In this document: one piece after another, positions 18,991 through 28,003 of the stretch | How positions within the stretch are numbered: position 1 is the stretch's first letter | Layout of the letters: each line of letters opens with the position of its first letter | Assembly: GCF_038002605.1 (NCBI RefSeq) | Contig: NZ_JBBOCT010000001.1 | Coordinates: forward strand, 4,960,001-5,024,000 | DNA length: 64,000 bases | Reading direction: 5' to 3' | DNA from: Bacillus sp. FSL K6-3431 | GTDB taxonomy: Bacteria > Bacillota > Bacilli > Bacillales > Bacillaceae_C | Notes under the pieces: generated by a model | Database searches by the model: none | What the model was told of the DNA's origin: nothing | What the model saw: the letters and a program-made list of their open reading frames with translations, nothing else | Made by a program: the position numbers and the translations under genes

Positions 18991-20058
18991 TTGTTTAGCT
19001 CTGTAACCATTGAACATTTAGTAGCATTGGAAAACAAAAATAAAATGACTATCATTGATGTAAGGTCGCCGTCAGAATATGCGAATTCCACGATTCCAGG
19101 TAGCATTAATATTCCTATCTTTGATGATAAAGAACGGGCAGAAATTGGAACTTTATATAAACAAGTCAGTTCTGATGTAGCCCAAGAGCGTGGGCTTGAA
19201 ATTGTTTCTGCCAAGCTTCCTGCTTTCGTTAAGCAATTTAAAGAAATTGAAGGAGAAAAGACCGTCTTTTGCTGGCGGGGAGGAATGCGGAGCAAGACGA
19301 CTGCCACCGTGCTGGATTTAATGAATATCCATGTAAATCGCTTAGATGGTGGTGTAAGAGCATACCGGAAATGGGTCGTGGATAGGCTAACCAATCTGAA
19401 TTTTACACCAAAGGTATATGTTCTTAACGGATATACAGGAACTGGAAAAACACTCATCTTGAGAAGGCTGGAGGAAGAAGGCTATCCCGTGTTGGATTTG
19501 GAGAAAATGGCCAACCATAGGGGGTCGATCTTTGGACAAATTGGCCTTGAACCGCATAACCAAAAAACATTCGATTCACTTTTAGTCGAACAGTTGCAGC
19601 AATTACAGCATTCACCTTATGTTTTGTTTGAAGGAGAGAGCAAAAGAATCGGTAAAGTGGTATTGCCTCCCTTGTTTAATGAGTTAAAGGAGGAAGGGTT
19701 CCAACTCATTATTCAAATGCCAATCGAAGAAAGAACACGCCATATTTTAGAGGATTATTGTCCTTGGGATCATCATGAAGCATGCATGGAGGCGTTCCGA
19801 AAAATAAAGCTTCGTATTCATACGCCAATTGCAGCACAAATTGAGGAGTCATTGCGATCAAAAGAATATGCTTTAGCAGTTAACTTGCTTCTTGAACACT
19901 ATTATGATCCGCGTTATGAACATACTGCAGAAAAGTATTTAGAGAATCAAAAAATGAATTTGCAAGTTGAAAATGTAGAAGAAGCTATTCAAGCGATAAA
20001 AGAAGTCATTAGTCAGAGTCCTGAAAATGTAAATAATCTTAGAAAAATAAGGTCGTAA
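18991..20058 (+). CDS. mnmH: tRNA 2-selenouridine synthase (SelU/MnmH)
   Basis: This 355-residue protein has an N-terminal rhodanese domain with catalytic Cys94 in V-F-C-W-R-G-G-M-R-S and a C-terminal P-loop domain (G-Y-T-G-T-G-K-T, 147-154). That is the known MnmH (SelU/YbbB) architecture. It geranylates and then selenates 2-thiouridine at the wobble position of certain tRNAs, using selenophosphate from SelD. The start is TTG behind GAGAGGTGG. Its pairing with selD explains why that gene is kept. Confidence 0.94.
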   Translation: MFSSVTIEHLVALENKNKMTIIDVRSPSEYANSTIPGSINIPIFDDKERAEIGTLYKQVSSDVAQERGLEIVSAKLPAFVKQFKEIEGEKTVFCWRGGMRSKTTATVLDLMNIHVNRLDGGVRAYRKWVVDRLTNLNFTPKVYVLNGYTGTGKTLILRRLEEEGYPVLDLEKMANHRGSIFGQIGLEPHNQKTFDSLLVEQLQQLQHSPYVLFEGESKRIGKVVLPPLFNELKEEGFQLIIQMPIEERTRHILEDYCPWDHHEACMEAFRKIKLRIHTPIAAQIEESLRSKEYALAVNLLLEHYYDPRYEHTAEKYLENQKMNLQVENVEEAIQAIKEVISQSPENVNNLRKIRS

Positions 20059-20161
20059 TAGATTTTAAAAAGTGCAATTTAAAACTCAACAAAAAGTACT
20101 CCCTTATCCTAGGGGAGGGCACTGAAAAAGTCCCCTTAAAGTACAGGAACTGTTAAACTCA

Positions 20162-20260
20162 GTTGTTGATTTGCGCTTCAGGTGCTTGCTTTGCGCTTGC
20201 GGGGTCTCCCCAGCCCTGTATTCCCGCAGGAGTCTTCGCGCCTTCCTCTCCAATCAACAG
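20162..20260. repeat. GC-rich Bacillaceae-type dispersed repeat
   Basis: About 100 bases bounded by TTGTTGATTTGCGCTT and CCTCTCCAATCAACAG, with inverted termini around GTTGATT/AATCAAC. In between are GCGCTTGCGGGGTCTCCCC and CCCGCAGGAGTCTTCGCGCC. Its base composition is much richer in GC than its surroundings. I recognise this pattern from many Bacillus-group genomes, where it occurs between genes. There is only one copy in this window. Confidence 0.6.
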
Positions 20261-20300
20261 TCTTATTCACTAATAATGACTTTTAACACAGTATTGTAAT

Positions 20301-20346
20301 AAAGGTATATTCGCTCATAATTTGATTGAGTATTATACCTTTTTTT
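20301..20346 (+). terminator. Terminator-like hairpin ahead of the IS1182 relic
   Basis: AAAGGTATA pairs perfectly with TATACCTTT, followed by seven T. It may have protected the transposase from read-through. Confidence 0.55.
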
Positions 20347-20385
20347 GTTGTATAATTATCGTATAAATTTAAACGGGTGGGTACT

Positions 20386-20655
20386 ATGATACAAAACCAA
20401 CAATCAATGGTTTTTAGTCCATATATGCATATTGATGTGAATTATTCCAAAGGATAATCTTTTACGTAAAATTAACGATCTAGTCGACTTCACATTTGTT
20501 TATGACTAGATTAAGAACAATTATGATAATGGTCGAAACGCTGTCGACCCTATTTACATGTTCAAATATTTATTGTTAAAAACAATCTACGACTTATCTG
20601 ATGTCGACATAGTTGACCGTTCAAGATACGACATGTCTTTATATTAGTTAATGAA
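20386..20655 (+). pseudogene. IS1182-family transposase, N-terminal relic
   Basis: The ATG opens M-I-Q-N-Q-Q-S-M-V-F-S-P-Y-M, the start typical of IS1182-type transposases. The frame then shifts and continues as P-K-D-N-L-L-R-K-I-N-D-L-V-D-F, a stop, and N-G-R-N-A-V-D-P-I-Y-M-F-K-Y-L-L-L-K. It goes on to D-V-D-I-V-D-R-S-R-Y-D-M-S. At least one frameshift and one stop are present and homology ends near 20650, so only the first fifth or so of the gene remains. The rest to 20750 holds nothing recognisable. Confidence 0.75.
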
Positions 20656-20750
20656 ATCATGTCTTTTATATCGGAACAGCGGTAATGCAGATGATCATAT
20701 TGCATTAAACAATAGAGTAAAGAAGGGCTGGATGATTAGGAGAATTATCC

Positions 20751-21095
20751 ATGCAAGCAACACTGGAAATCTTATTTGCCTTTGAATTTATTTCAGAAAT
20801 CATTCAATTATTAAGCGGAATATTGATATATGATTATCAAATATATATTTGCTTGCATGCAGAAGTGATGTTGTGGGGCAGAAGAAGTCTTCAACAAAAT
20901 GTTCTATTTTTACATAAAAAAGCAATGACAGCGCATGATACACAAAAGGAAATGTTTTCTAAAAGTCATCCCATATGCATCTCTTTTTTTGAAAATAACC
21001 CCAAAACATTTTGTGAATTCTATTTTGAAAAAGTGTTTGGTTATAGTAAGCTAGATTGGAAAGCACCATATGAATTTAGTGAAATAATTATTTAA
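20751..21095 (+). CDS. Hypothetical ORF of 114 codons, doubtful
   Basis: The predicted product has a hydrophobic first third and no family I can name. There is only a weak ribosome binding site (AGGAGAATTATCC), and it lies in the debris behind an IS relic. It may be a chance frame. From 21096 to 21271 no other feature is clear beyond a possible promoter for murB. Confidence 0.25.
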   Translation: MQATLEILFAFEFISEIIQLLSGILIYDYQIYICLHAEVMLWGRRSLQQNVLFLHKKAMTAHDTQKEMFSKSHPICISFFENNPKTFCEFYFEKVFGYSKLDWKAPYEFSEIII

Positions 21096-21271
21096 GTAAA
21101 TAAGTACGAAGGACCAAAGTGCTGTTTATGACTTAAAATTGAGTTATTTACCTTCTAGTTGTCGCGCGACTTACTATCGGGTAGTATAATATAGAAGAAA
21201 TAAGCTCAGTGCAGCCATAGTGTTGTAGCGAGCGCCTAAGCAATTTTTTAGAAAGAAATGAGGGCTTGTAA

Positions 21272-22168
21272 GTGAAAGAAAAATTACTCGATTTGTTTCC
21301 AGACTTTTTATTTAAATTTGATGAACCTTTGGAGCACTACACATATACAAAACTAGGTGGAAATGCAGAGTGTCTCTTTATCCCAAAAAATGAACAAGAA
21401 TTAAAAGATTTATTGACTTATACACATGCGAATAAGGTTCCCGTATTTGTATTAGGTAATGGATCGAATGTAATCATTAGAGATGGTGGGATGAAGGGAC
21501 TTGTCATATCTACGTCACAATTAGACAGGATCATACGAGATGGGGAAACCATCATTGCTGAAAGTGGCTCGAAAATCATTGATGTATCCTTTTTTTCGGC
21601 TGAAAATAATTTAACTGGTCTTGAATTTGCCTGTGGAATCCCCGGCTCCACAGGTGGTGCTGTATTTATGAATGCGGGTGCGTATGGAGGAGAAACGAAA
21701 GATGTCTTGGAAAAAGTTAAAGTGATGAATCTTAAAGGTGACAGTTTTTTTATGCAGGCTAGTGAGCTTCACCTAGAATATCGCCATAGTGTAATCCAAG
21801 AAAAACATTATATTGTGTTGGAGGCTTATTTTACATTACAAGCAGGGAATAAGGAAGATAGCTTAGCAAAGATGAACCATTTGAATGAGTTAAGAAAAAA
21901 TTCCCAACCATTAGAATATCCTTCTTGTGGAAGTGTATTTAAACGCCCACCGGGGATGTTTGCAGGTAAGCTAATACAGGACTCAGATTTGCAAGGATGC
22001 ACAATTGGCGGTGCACAGGTATCTAAGAAACATGCAGGTTTTATTGTGAATATTGAGCAATCAACTGCAACGGATTATATATCATTGATAAAACATGTTC
22101 AAAAAACAGTGAAAAATGAATATGATGTTGAGCTTGAAACAGAGGTCCGAATTATCGGAGAAATGTGA
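21272..22168 (+). CDS. murB: UDP-N-acetylenolpyruvoylglucosamine reductase MurB
   Basis: This 298-residue flavoenzyme is of the type II (Gram-positive) form. The FAD-binding V-L-G-N-G-S-N-V-I-I and the I-P-G-S-T-G-G-A-V-F-M-N-A-G-A-Y-G-G block are clear. The active-site Y-R-H-S and G-S-V-F-K-R-P segments follow. It reduces UDP-GlcNAc-enolpyruvate to UDP-MurNAc in peptidoglycan precursor synthesis. It starts at GTG. It stands alone, away from the dcw cluster. Another gene of the same pathway, murC, is 6 kb downstream. Confidence 0.95.
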   Translation: MKEKLLDLFPDFLFKFDEPLEHYTYTKLGGNAECLFIPKNEQELKDLLTYTHANKVPVFVLGNGSNVIIRDGGMKGLVISTSQLDRIIRDGETIIAESGSKIIDVSFFSAENNLTGLEFACGIPGSTGGAVFMNAGAYGGETKDVLEKVKVMNLKGDSFFMQASELHLEYRHSVIQEKHYIVLEAYFTLQAGNKEDSLAKMNHLNELRKNSQPLEYPSCGSVFKRPPGMFAGKLIQDSDLQGCTIGGAQVSKKHAGFIVNIEQSTATDYISLIKHVQKTVKNEYDVELETEVRIIGEM

Positions 22169-22268
22169 TGTTTGGAAATGAAGATTGGGGAGCGAATGCT
22201 TCCCAATCTTCATTCAAACGCAGTCATGTAACTTCTTACCTTCATCATACTAATAGTGAGCAAATCAG

Positions 22269-22296
22269 AAAAAAGACCATCTTTGGTCTTTTTTTT
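22269..22296 (+). terminator. Terminator between murB and the zinc-ribbon gene
   Basis: AAAAAAGACC-ATCTTT-GGTCTTTTTT works in both directions. A second perfect-looking hairpin without a T run is at 22182-22209. Confidence 0.8.
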
Positions 22297-22320
22297 ATCA
22301 CATAAGGAAACATGGAGAAC

Positions 22321-22485
22321 CTATTTCGTTTGACAATTTTTACAAACTTGAATGATAGTATTTGTATCAGTTTTATGAGGGTACAACAACTTAATTCTTT
22401 TTCTTCCACATAACGGGCATTCCCCTCGTCCTTTTGAAGGGAGTTTTTTTAATGATTTTCCTCGGTTTCTTTTTGACACTTTCAT
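22321..22485 (-). CDS. Small zinc-ribbon-like basic protein, 54 residues
   Basis: This small gene encodes M-K-V-S-K-R-N-R-G-K-S followed by E-C-P-L-C-G-R-K-R and, 20 residues on, V-C-K-N-C-Q-T-K before the stop. The two C-x-x-C pairs are the ligands of a zinc ribbon, and the N-terminus is strongly basic, so nucleic acid or ribosome binding is likely. GAGGG precedes ATG with slightly tight spacing, and a terminator follows at 22269-22296. I do not recognise a named family. Confidence 0.7.
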   Translation of the reverse strand: MKVSKRNRGKSLKKLPSKGRGECPLCGRKRIKLLYPHKTDTNTIIQVCKNCQTK

Positions 22486-22659
22486 CCATCCCTCAAATAA
22501 AATCTATAATTCATAAAAAGTTATGTAGTATCGTATGTTTTAGAAAAATGAAAAGTTCTTTTAATAGGTGAGTGAACTAAATTTTGGTGAGAATTATTAG
22601 TAAATGAATGAAGGAACAATCGGTTGTAATTCATCAAATTTTTCCCTTATACTTAAAAA

Positions 22660-22820
22660 GGATGTTCAAAAAGTCACCAAATGATAAACGGCGAATTTCT
22701 TCGAGGGTAATTAGGTACTTCTGTGGGCAACGTAGAAGTCAGCACATCCTGTGCAAGTCCGATCCTCAAAACCTTCTCGCCTCGAACTTCTTGTTTCTAA
22801 TTTGGCACCTTTTTAAACAC
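22660..22820. repeat. MITE-like intergenic repeat
   Basis: It begins GGATGTTCAAAAAGTCACC and ends with ATTTGGCACCTTTTT. The ends form an imperfect inverted repeat (AAAAAGTCACCAAAT against AAAAAGGTGCCAAAT). Internal CTTCGAGG and CCTCGAAC arms nest inside. It resembles dispersed elements I know from Planococcaceae genomes. The first 14 bases recur at 2130. A weak 84-codon frame crossing it is not a gene. Confidence 0.6.
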
Positions 22821-22849
22821 GAATTTAAAAGAAAAAGGTGGGAAATATT

Positions 22850-23272
22850 ATGTATAAATTAAAAACAAAAGTAACGGATAGCAGTGTTACTGAGTTTATT
22901 GAAAATGTTGAAAGCCTAAAGAAGCGTGAGGACGCATATAAGTTAATAGATATCTTTTCTAAAACGACAGGATTTGAAGCGAAGATGTGGGGACCGAGTA
23001 TTATAGGATTTGGTTCATATCATTATAAATATGAATCTGGTCACGAAGGCGATGCACCATTAGTTGGTTTTTCTCCGCGAAAGGCCAAAATCAGTTTGTA
23101 CTTTGCGACAGGGGACGCGAAACGTGAAGAATTATTAAAGGACTTTGGAAAACATACAGCTGGAAAGGCGTGTATCTACATCAATAAAGTGGCTGATATT
23201 AATGTAGAGGTTTTAATAGCCCTAATTAACCAATCTATAACGTTTTTAAATGAAACCTATCCAAATAATTAG
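22850..23272 (+). CDS. DUF1801 domain protein
   Basis: This 140-residue soluble protein matches the DUF1801 fold family. It has an early charged helix, W-G-P-S-I-I-G-F-G in the middle, F-S-P-R-K-A-K-I-S-L-Y-F, then G-K-x-C-I-Y-I-N-K. The function of the family is unknown. AAAGGTGGG precedes ATG at 22850. A GTG four codons earlier lies in that site and was not used. The neighbours give no clue. Confidence 0.8.
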   Translation: MYKLKTKVTDSSVTEFIENVESLKKREDAYKLIDIFSKTTGFEAKMWGPSIIGFGSYHYKYESGHEGDAPLVGFSPRKAKISLYFATGDAKREELLKDFGKHTAGKACIYINKVADINVEVLIALINQSITFLNETYPNN

Positions 23273-23335
23273 CTTAGTGGGAAAGTGGATGACATGAAAT
23301 TTTGAGGCACCCACTTTTTTGTTTCGATCCTAACC

Positions 23336-23794
23336 CTATTTAATATCTATTTTTTTTCCTTTTACTTTTGGAATAGTAACTGTTAGTAAGCCATTTTCAT
23401 ATATTGCTGATACTTTGTGGGCGTTAATTGCCCTCGTGAGCGGTATGGTCCGAGATAATTGTTTATAGGTTTCTGCTCGATGGACTTGTTCTTTTTTATT
23501 GTTTTCATTTAATATTGTTTGGTTTTGCTGGACGGTAATAGTAATATGTTGTTGTATTACATCAATCTCAATTTGTTCTTTATTAATACCGGGTAACTTT
23601 GCTTGCACAATATATTCTCTTTCATTTTCATTCAGTTCTACTGAAAAACTACTATTAAAAGGCGTAGATGTAAACAATTCATCCATGCTATCGAGAAAGC
23701 CTTTTCCAGGACGGTGTTGAAAGAAATCATTCATCGCTTTCATCAAATGGTTAACTGGATCACGAGGACTTTTACCGGAGTCGTGCTCTGCCAT
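23336..23794 (-). CDS. Small heat-shock protein Hsp20
   Basis: The 152-residue protein has an alpha-crystallin domain (about 50-140). V-E-L-N-E-N-E-R-E-Y-I-V-Q-A-K-L-P-G marks its start, and the C-terminal E-N-G-L-L-T-V-T-I-P is the conserved beta-strand motif. It should act as an ATP-independent holdase chaperone. Size and sequence match the spore-associated CotP/YocM group of Bacillus, though I would not assign a name. GGAGGAAAAA precedes ATG. It is monocistronic. Confidence 0.9.
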   Translation of the reverse strand: MAEHDSGKSPRDPVNHLMKAMNDFFQHRPGKGFLDSMDELFTSTPFNSSFSVELNENEREYIVQAKLPGINKEQIEIDVIQQHITITVQQNQTILNENNKKEQVHRAETYKQLSRTIPLTRAINAHKVSAIYENGLLTVTIPKVKGKKIDIK

Positions 23795-24003
23795 CGCCGT
23801 TTTTCCTCCTTAAAAATGATACAGTATTGTATGTTTGAAAGTATTAAAAGTTCTTTGTATTGTGCCAATGGGTACATTTGTGCAGGGAATGCGGTTTGGT
23901 ATGGACAGCACTCTTTAATTGGTGAATGTAGGTAAGATAGGAAAAGAGACCAAGATGAAAATATTAGCAATGTCCAAGAAATTGTTGTACACTTGCCAGA
24001 GAA

Positions 24004-24040
24004 AAAGTAAAGGACTGACATCACGTCAGTCCTTTACTTT
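24004..24040. terminator. Bidirectional hairpin downstream of the YhcN-like gene
   Basis: A perfect 16-bp stem (AAAGTAAAGGACTGAC and complement) surrounds ATCAC. It ends the leftward lipoprotein gene. The stretch 23795-24003 has no gene. Confidence 0.7.
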
Positions 24041-24087
24041 GCTACATCTAAATAATATTCGACAAAAAACGAGCGATACTAAACATT

Positions 24088-24654
24088 TTATCGACTTTGG
24101 TTAGGGAATATGTCTTTGACAGTTCTCGTAAATTCTTCAAAGAAACCACTTACTGGATGGCCAGCGCGGATGTCATCACGGTAACTTTCCATGCGTGTAT
24201 AGAAATCTGGATTTTCCGAGATGTATACATTATTGACATTTTTATCAACTTCTTTAACTTTGTGTTCAATTTTCTTTTCCACATTGTTTGTCAGTTCATT
24301 GTTCGCATTACCATTTAGTCTAACGGCAACATATGCATTATTGTCAGTGACAAGAACGTGTGCACTATCCACTTCCTTAATCTCGGTTACACGATCCGCG
24401 ACATCTTCAGCTATATCAATTTTCCTATCGTCATCTTGATTTGTGTTGTTTGTCATGCCAACGCCATTTCTGTTGTCAGTGACATTACGATTATCATTGA
24501 CTAAATCTGAAGTGGTATTATTAGTATTAGGTGTATAGCGGACACCAAGTGGCTCATTATTGTTTGTAATATTATCATTGTTTTTTGTTGCTCCACAACC
24601 CATGAGCATGACAGAAATCAATCCAATACAAAGAACCGGTTTTACGACATTCAT
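24088..24654 (-). CDS. YhcN/YlaJ family sporulation lipoprotein
   Basis: The 188-residue product has a lipobox L-M-G-C at residues 17-20. An Asn-rich low-complexity segment (about 25-75) follows, then a YhcN/YlaJ domain with I-A-E-D-V-A-D-R-V-T-E-I and S-A-H-V-L-V-T-D-N-N-A-Y-V-A-V. Members of this family are spore-membrane lipoproteins made in the forespore. AAAAAGGAGGAAAATAA precedes ATG. It is divergent from sftA, with a shared upstream region of about 140 bases. Confidence 0.88.
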   Translation of the reverse strand: MNVVKPVLCIGLISVMLMGCGATKNNDNITNNNEPLGVRYTPNTNNTTSDLVNDNRNVTDNRNGVGMTNNTNQDDDRKIDIAEDVADRVTEIKEVDSAHVLVTDNNAYVAVRLNGNANNELTNNVEKKIEHKVKEVDKNVNNVYISENPDFYTRMESYRDDIRAGHPVSGFFEEFTRTVKDIFPNQSR

Positions 24655-24798
24655 TTATTTTCCTCCTTTTTAATAATCGTGATTCCCAATTAATGTTCCA
24701 AATGGCTCAATTATTATGCTTCGTTTTTTGATATAATAGGTAGATGGCAACAATTACAGTTTTTGTGAAAAGTTGATATGAAAGAAAGAGTGATAAAA

Positions 24799-27474
24799 AT
24801 GAGTTGGTTTAAAAAGATTTTTTCAAACATAATGATGGATGATATAGAAGTAATTGAACAAAGAAAACAGGAAAAACGGCAACCAGAGCCTGATAAAATT
24901 GAAATGAAGACACGGATGACATATGAATATCCGAAAGGACAATTTCGGTTTCCACTTATTCAGGAACATAAAGACCGAGAACCTATTGAAAAGAAGATAA
25001 ACAGACGATCAATAAGAGCAGAGCAACGACCGAAAATAGAGGAAAAAGATACATATGAACAGACTGAAAAGCCAAAGAAAAATACTCAGAAAATTAAACC
25101 GCAGTCGAAACGCCCATTTAAGCCAGAAGTTATTCCATCTCCTATTTATGGGTTTAAACGGCCTGAGAAATTTGCAGTTGACGAACAGGAAGAAAAAAAG
25201 ATGGAATCACCATTACCTAACCTTGACGGAAGAATTGAGGAACAGAAAAAAATTAATCATCTAGCATCCATTTTGGGGTATGAAGACTTTGAGGTATTAG
25301 ATCAACAAGATTCCGTTTCAGATGATATAACTCCTTTGACAAAGGTTAGTGAAACAATGGCCCCCGATGGTGATCTTGGTATAGAAGAAAATATGAGTGT
25401 AATGGATCTTAAGACGGATGAGGATAGTTCTGAAACGAATGTGGAGGAAAATAGGGAACAAGAACAGGAAGGTGGTACAGAGGAAGTACAGCAGGACGAA
25501 GTAAAATTAGAATCACAAATAGATGAACTGGTTAAGATAACTGAAGAGCATATAGATAATCCGGATCGTCTGATATTAGAACATGATGATATAGATGTAA
25601 TAAATCAAAATCCTTTATCAGATGAATTTACCACGTCAGAAGCAAGTGCAAATGAAATAATCAACCATGATGGAACATGTGATGAAGAAGAACAAATGAA
25701 TCAATTAGATTTAAAGTTAAATGAGGACCATGCTGAAGCAAATAAGGAAAAAGTCATAGCGCAAGAGCAGATTGCTGCTACAGTGAGCGAAGAGTTGCTG
25801 GTCGAAGAACCACCTGTTCAAAAAGCGGTTGAAGAAAGGGATATAGAAGAGGAGAAACCTATACCCAATGACACTTCTGCACAAGAAAGCAAGAAAGCTT
25901 CGCGGAAGCATATTCCTTTTAATGTATTAATGTTAAAAAAAGATCGTCAAGAGCTCGAAATACGAAATCAGAAGAATAAAGAGGAACGAAAAGAACGAGT
26001 AATACCATCCCATGAAGAAAAAGCGGAATACGTAGAGACAATAAATCAACATATATATCAATATCCGGATATTCAATTGCTTGAGCCTCCAGTATTGAAG
26101 GCGGAAAATAGCCAGTGGATTGCAGAACAAACAGCCTTACTTGATGAAACATTGACGAATTTCAATGTGAATGCGAGTGTGGTTAAAGTGAGCCAGGGTC
26201 CATCTGTTACAAGGTTTGAAGTGCAGCCGGAGCGTGGGGTAAAAGTAAGTAAAATAAAAAACCTAACCGATGATATTAAATTAAGTATGGCTGCTAAAGA
26301 TATTCGGATGGAGGCACCGATTCCAGGTAAACGTTCAATTGGAATTGAGCTACCTAATCATGAAAGTAGACCCGTTCAAATCAGTGAAATAATTGGGAAT
26401 GATACGTTCAAAAACCATGAATCTCCGTTGACAGCGGCACTTGGACTCGATATATCGGGGATACCTGTTGTAACAGATTTGAGTAGAATGCCCCATGGAT
26501 TAATTGCTGGTGCGACGGGCTCAGGTAAAAGTGTATGTATCAACTCCATTCTTGTGAGCTTGTTATATAAAGCACGGCCGGATGAGCTGAAACTTCTACT
26601 AATTGATCCGAAAATGGTTGAGCTTACACCTTATAATGATATACCGCACCTCGTAAGTCCAGTTATCACTGATGTCAAAGCAGCAACAGCCGCTTTGAAA
26701 TGGGCTGTAGACGAGATGGAGAGAAGATATGAATTATTTGCGCACGCAAGTGTTCGTGATATTAGTCGATTTAATGAACTAGTTAAGAAAAGCGGAAACC
26801 ATGCAGAACTGCTTCCATTTATTGTAGTAGTCATTGATGAGTTGGCAGATCTAATGATGATGGCCCCAGCAGATGTAGAGGAATCAATTTGTCGAATCGC
26901 TCAAAAGGCAAGAGCATGTGGTATTCATTTAATCATTGCGACGCAAAGACCATCTGTTGATGTCATTACAGGCTTGATCAAAGCGAATGTACCAGCTCGA
27001 ATTGCATTTTCTGTCTCTTCTCAAGTGGATTCCCGTACGATCATTGATATAAGTGGAGCAGAAAAGCTACTTGGTCGTGGCGATATGTTATTTTTGGATA
27101 GTGGAACTTCTAAACCTGTGCGTCTGCAAGGTACATTTGTGTCAGATGATGAAATTGATCGTGTCATTGCACATGCACGTAGTCAAGGAAAACCAAATTA
27201 TTTATTCGAACAGGAAGAATTGTTAAAAAAAGCTCAGGTTGCAGAAGAAGAAGATGAGTTATTTATGGATGCTTGCGATTTTGTTGTGGAACAAGGATCA
27301 GCTTCAACCTCCTTATTGCAAAGACATTTCCGTATTGGATATAATCGTGCTGCAAGATTAGTTCTTATGTTAGAGCAGCGTGGAATCATTTCAGAACCCA
27401 GAGGAAGTAAACCAAGAGATGTGCTAATTGATGAGTCTGAACTCGAACAGTATAAAGATTCTCTAGTACAATGA
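24799..27474 (+). CDS. sftA: DNA translocase SftA (FtsK/SpoIIIE family)
   Basis: This is a soluble translocase of about 891 residues. A long acidic, Glu-rich variable region (about 50-380) replaces the membrane anchor of SpoIIIE. A motor domain follows, with Walker A G-A-T-G-S-G-K-S near 571 and Walker B I-V-V-V-I-D-E-L-A-D-L. A winged-helix gamma domain ends the protein (S-T-S-L-L-Q-R-H-F-R-I-G-Y-N-R-A). SftA moves DNA away from the closing septum. In B. subtilis (ytpT) it also follows the ytpPQR group. ATG 24799 behind AAGAGTGAT was chosen over 24778. Confidence 0.92.
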   Translation: MSWFKKIFSNIMMDDIEVIEQRKQEKRQPEPDKIEMKTRMTYEYPKGQFRFPLIQEHKDREPIEKKINRRSIRAEQRPKIEEKDTYEQTEKPKKNTQKIKPQSKRPFKPEVIPSPIYGFKRPEKFAVDEQEEKKMESPLPNLDGRIEEQKKINHLASILGYEDFEVLDQQDSVSDDITPLTKVSETMAPDGDLGIEENMSVMDLKTDEDSSETNVEENREQEQEGGTEEVQQDEVKLESQIDELVKITEEHIDNPDRLILEHDDIDVINQNPLSDEFTTSEASANEIINHDGTCDEEEQMNQLDLKLNEDHAEANKEKVIAQEQIAATVSEELLVEEPPVQKAVEERDIEEEKPIPNDTSAQESKKASRKHIPFNVLMLKKDRQELEIRNQKNKEERKERVIPSHEEKAEYVETINQHIYQYPDIQLLEPPVLKAENSQWIAEQTALLDETLTNFNVNASVVKVSQGPSVTRFEVQPERGVKVSKIKNLTDDIKLSMAAKDIRMEAPIPGKRSIGIELPNHESRPVQISEIIGNDTFKNHESPLTAALGLDISGIPVVTDLSRMPHGLIAGATGSGKSVCINSILVSLLYKARPDELKLLLIDPKMVELTPYNDIPHLVSPVITDVKAATAALKWAVDEMERRYELFAHASVRDISRFNELVKKSGNHAELLPFIVVVIDELADLMMMAPADVEESICRIAQKARACGIHLIIATQRPSVDVITGLIKANVPARIAFSVSSQVDSRTIIDISGAEKLLGRGDMLFLDSGTSKPVRLQGTFVSDDEIDRVIAHARSQGKPNYLFEQEELLKKAQVAEEEDELFMDACDFVVEQGSASTSLLQRHFRIGYNRAARLVLMLEQRGIISEPRGSKPRDVLIDESELEQYKDSLVQ

Positions 27475-27529
27475 GTGAAAAAGTGGTATTCTATTTGGGG
27501 CAATGGGATGGATATGGATGAAATATAGG

Positions 27530-27710
27530 TTTAACTTCATTCAGCAGAAGCGCCACTTCTATAAGTGGCGGGGTGAATGCGATTTACCTAATTCAGTGGG
27601 AGTGCAAACTCCAGCTGAATGAAGTGAAAGCCTCTGGCGGATGTCACAGATTTTCAGAGGAAGTTTATCGATCAAGCTCGATAAAATCTTTCCCGTCAAG
27701 GCGTAATTGA
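27530..27710. repeat. Structured ~185-bp dispersed repeat, copy 2
   Basis: Same orientation as copy 1, from TTTAACTTCATTCAGC to GGCGTAATTGA. The GCCACTTCTATAAGTGGC hairpin is perfect here, and GCTGAATGAAG again matches the first bases. It lies between sftA and the murC promoter. The remaining bases to 28003 hold that promoter and no gene. Confidence 0.8.
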
Positions 27711-27874
27711 CGTAATTGATTGTTACTAAATTCAGAATGTGATGATGGTTAAAATCTAAAACTTGAAAAGATAAGTAATTGTTGGCGAATTAGTCAGGAT
27801 GAACGAAAAATGATATAATGTCTAAATATAAAAAAATATCTTAAAAAAACTATCTGGAAAAACTTTTTGTTTGG

Positions 27875-27905
27875 TTGACATATAAAGCGGTTTGTTGCTT
27901 ATAAT
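27875..27905 (+). promoter_or_regulatory. Likely sigma-A promoter of murC
   Basis: TTGACA and TATAAT are both perfect consensus boxes, with a 19-base spacer that is slightly long. Confidence 0.55.
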
Positions 27906-28003
27906 AATAAATACTTTTATAAGCATCTATGCAAGCGATTTGAGCAAAGCTTCGTCGACATACATATAATACAAACAGATAGAAGATTGCTGGAGGTTCT
28001 ACT

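Noticed and set aside
22608..22862. An 84-codon rightward frame
   Set aside because: It runs across the MITE-like repeat and into the next gene. There is no ribosome binding site or protein-like conservation.
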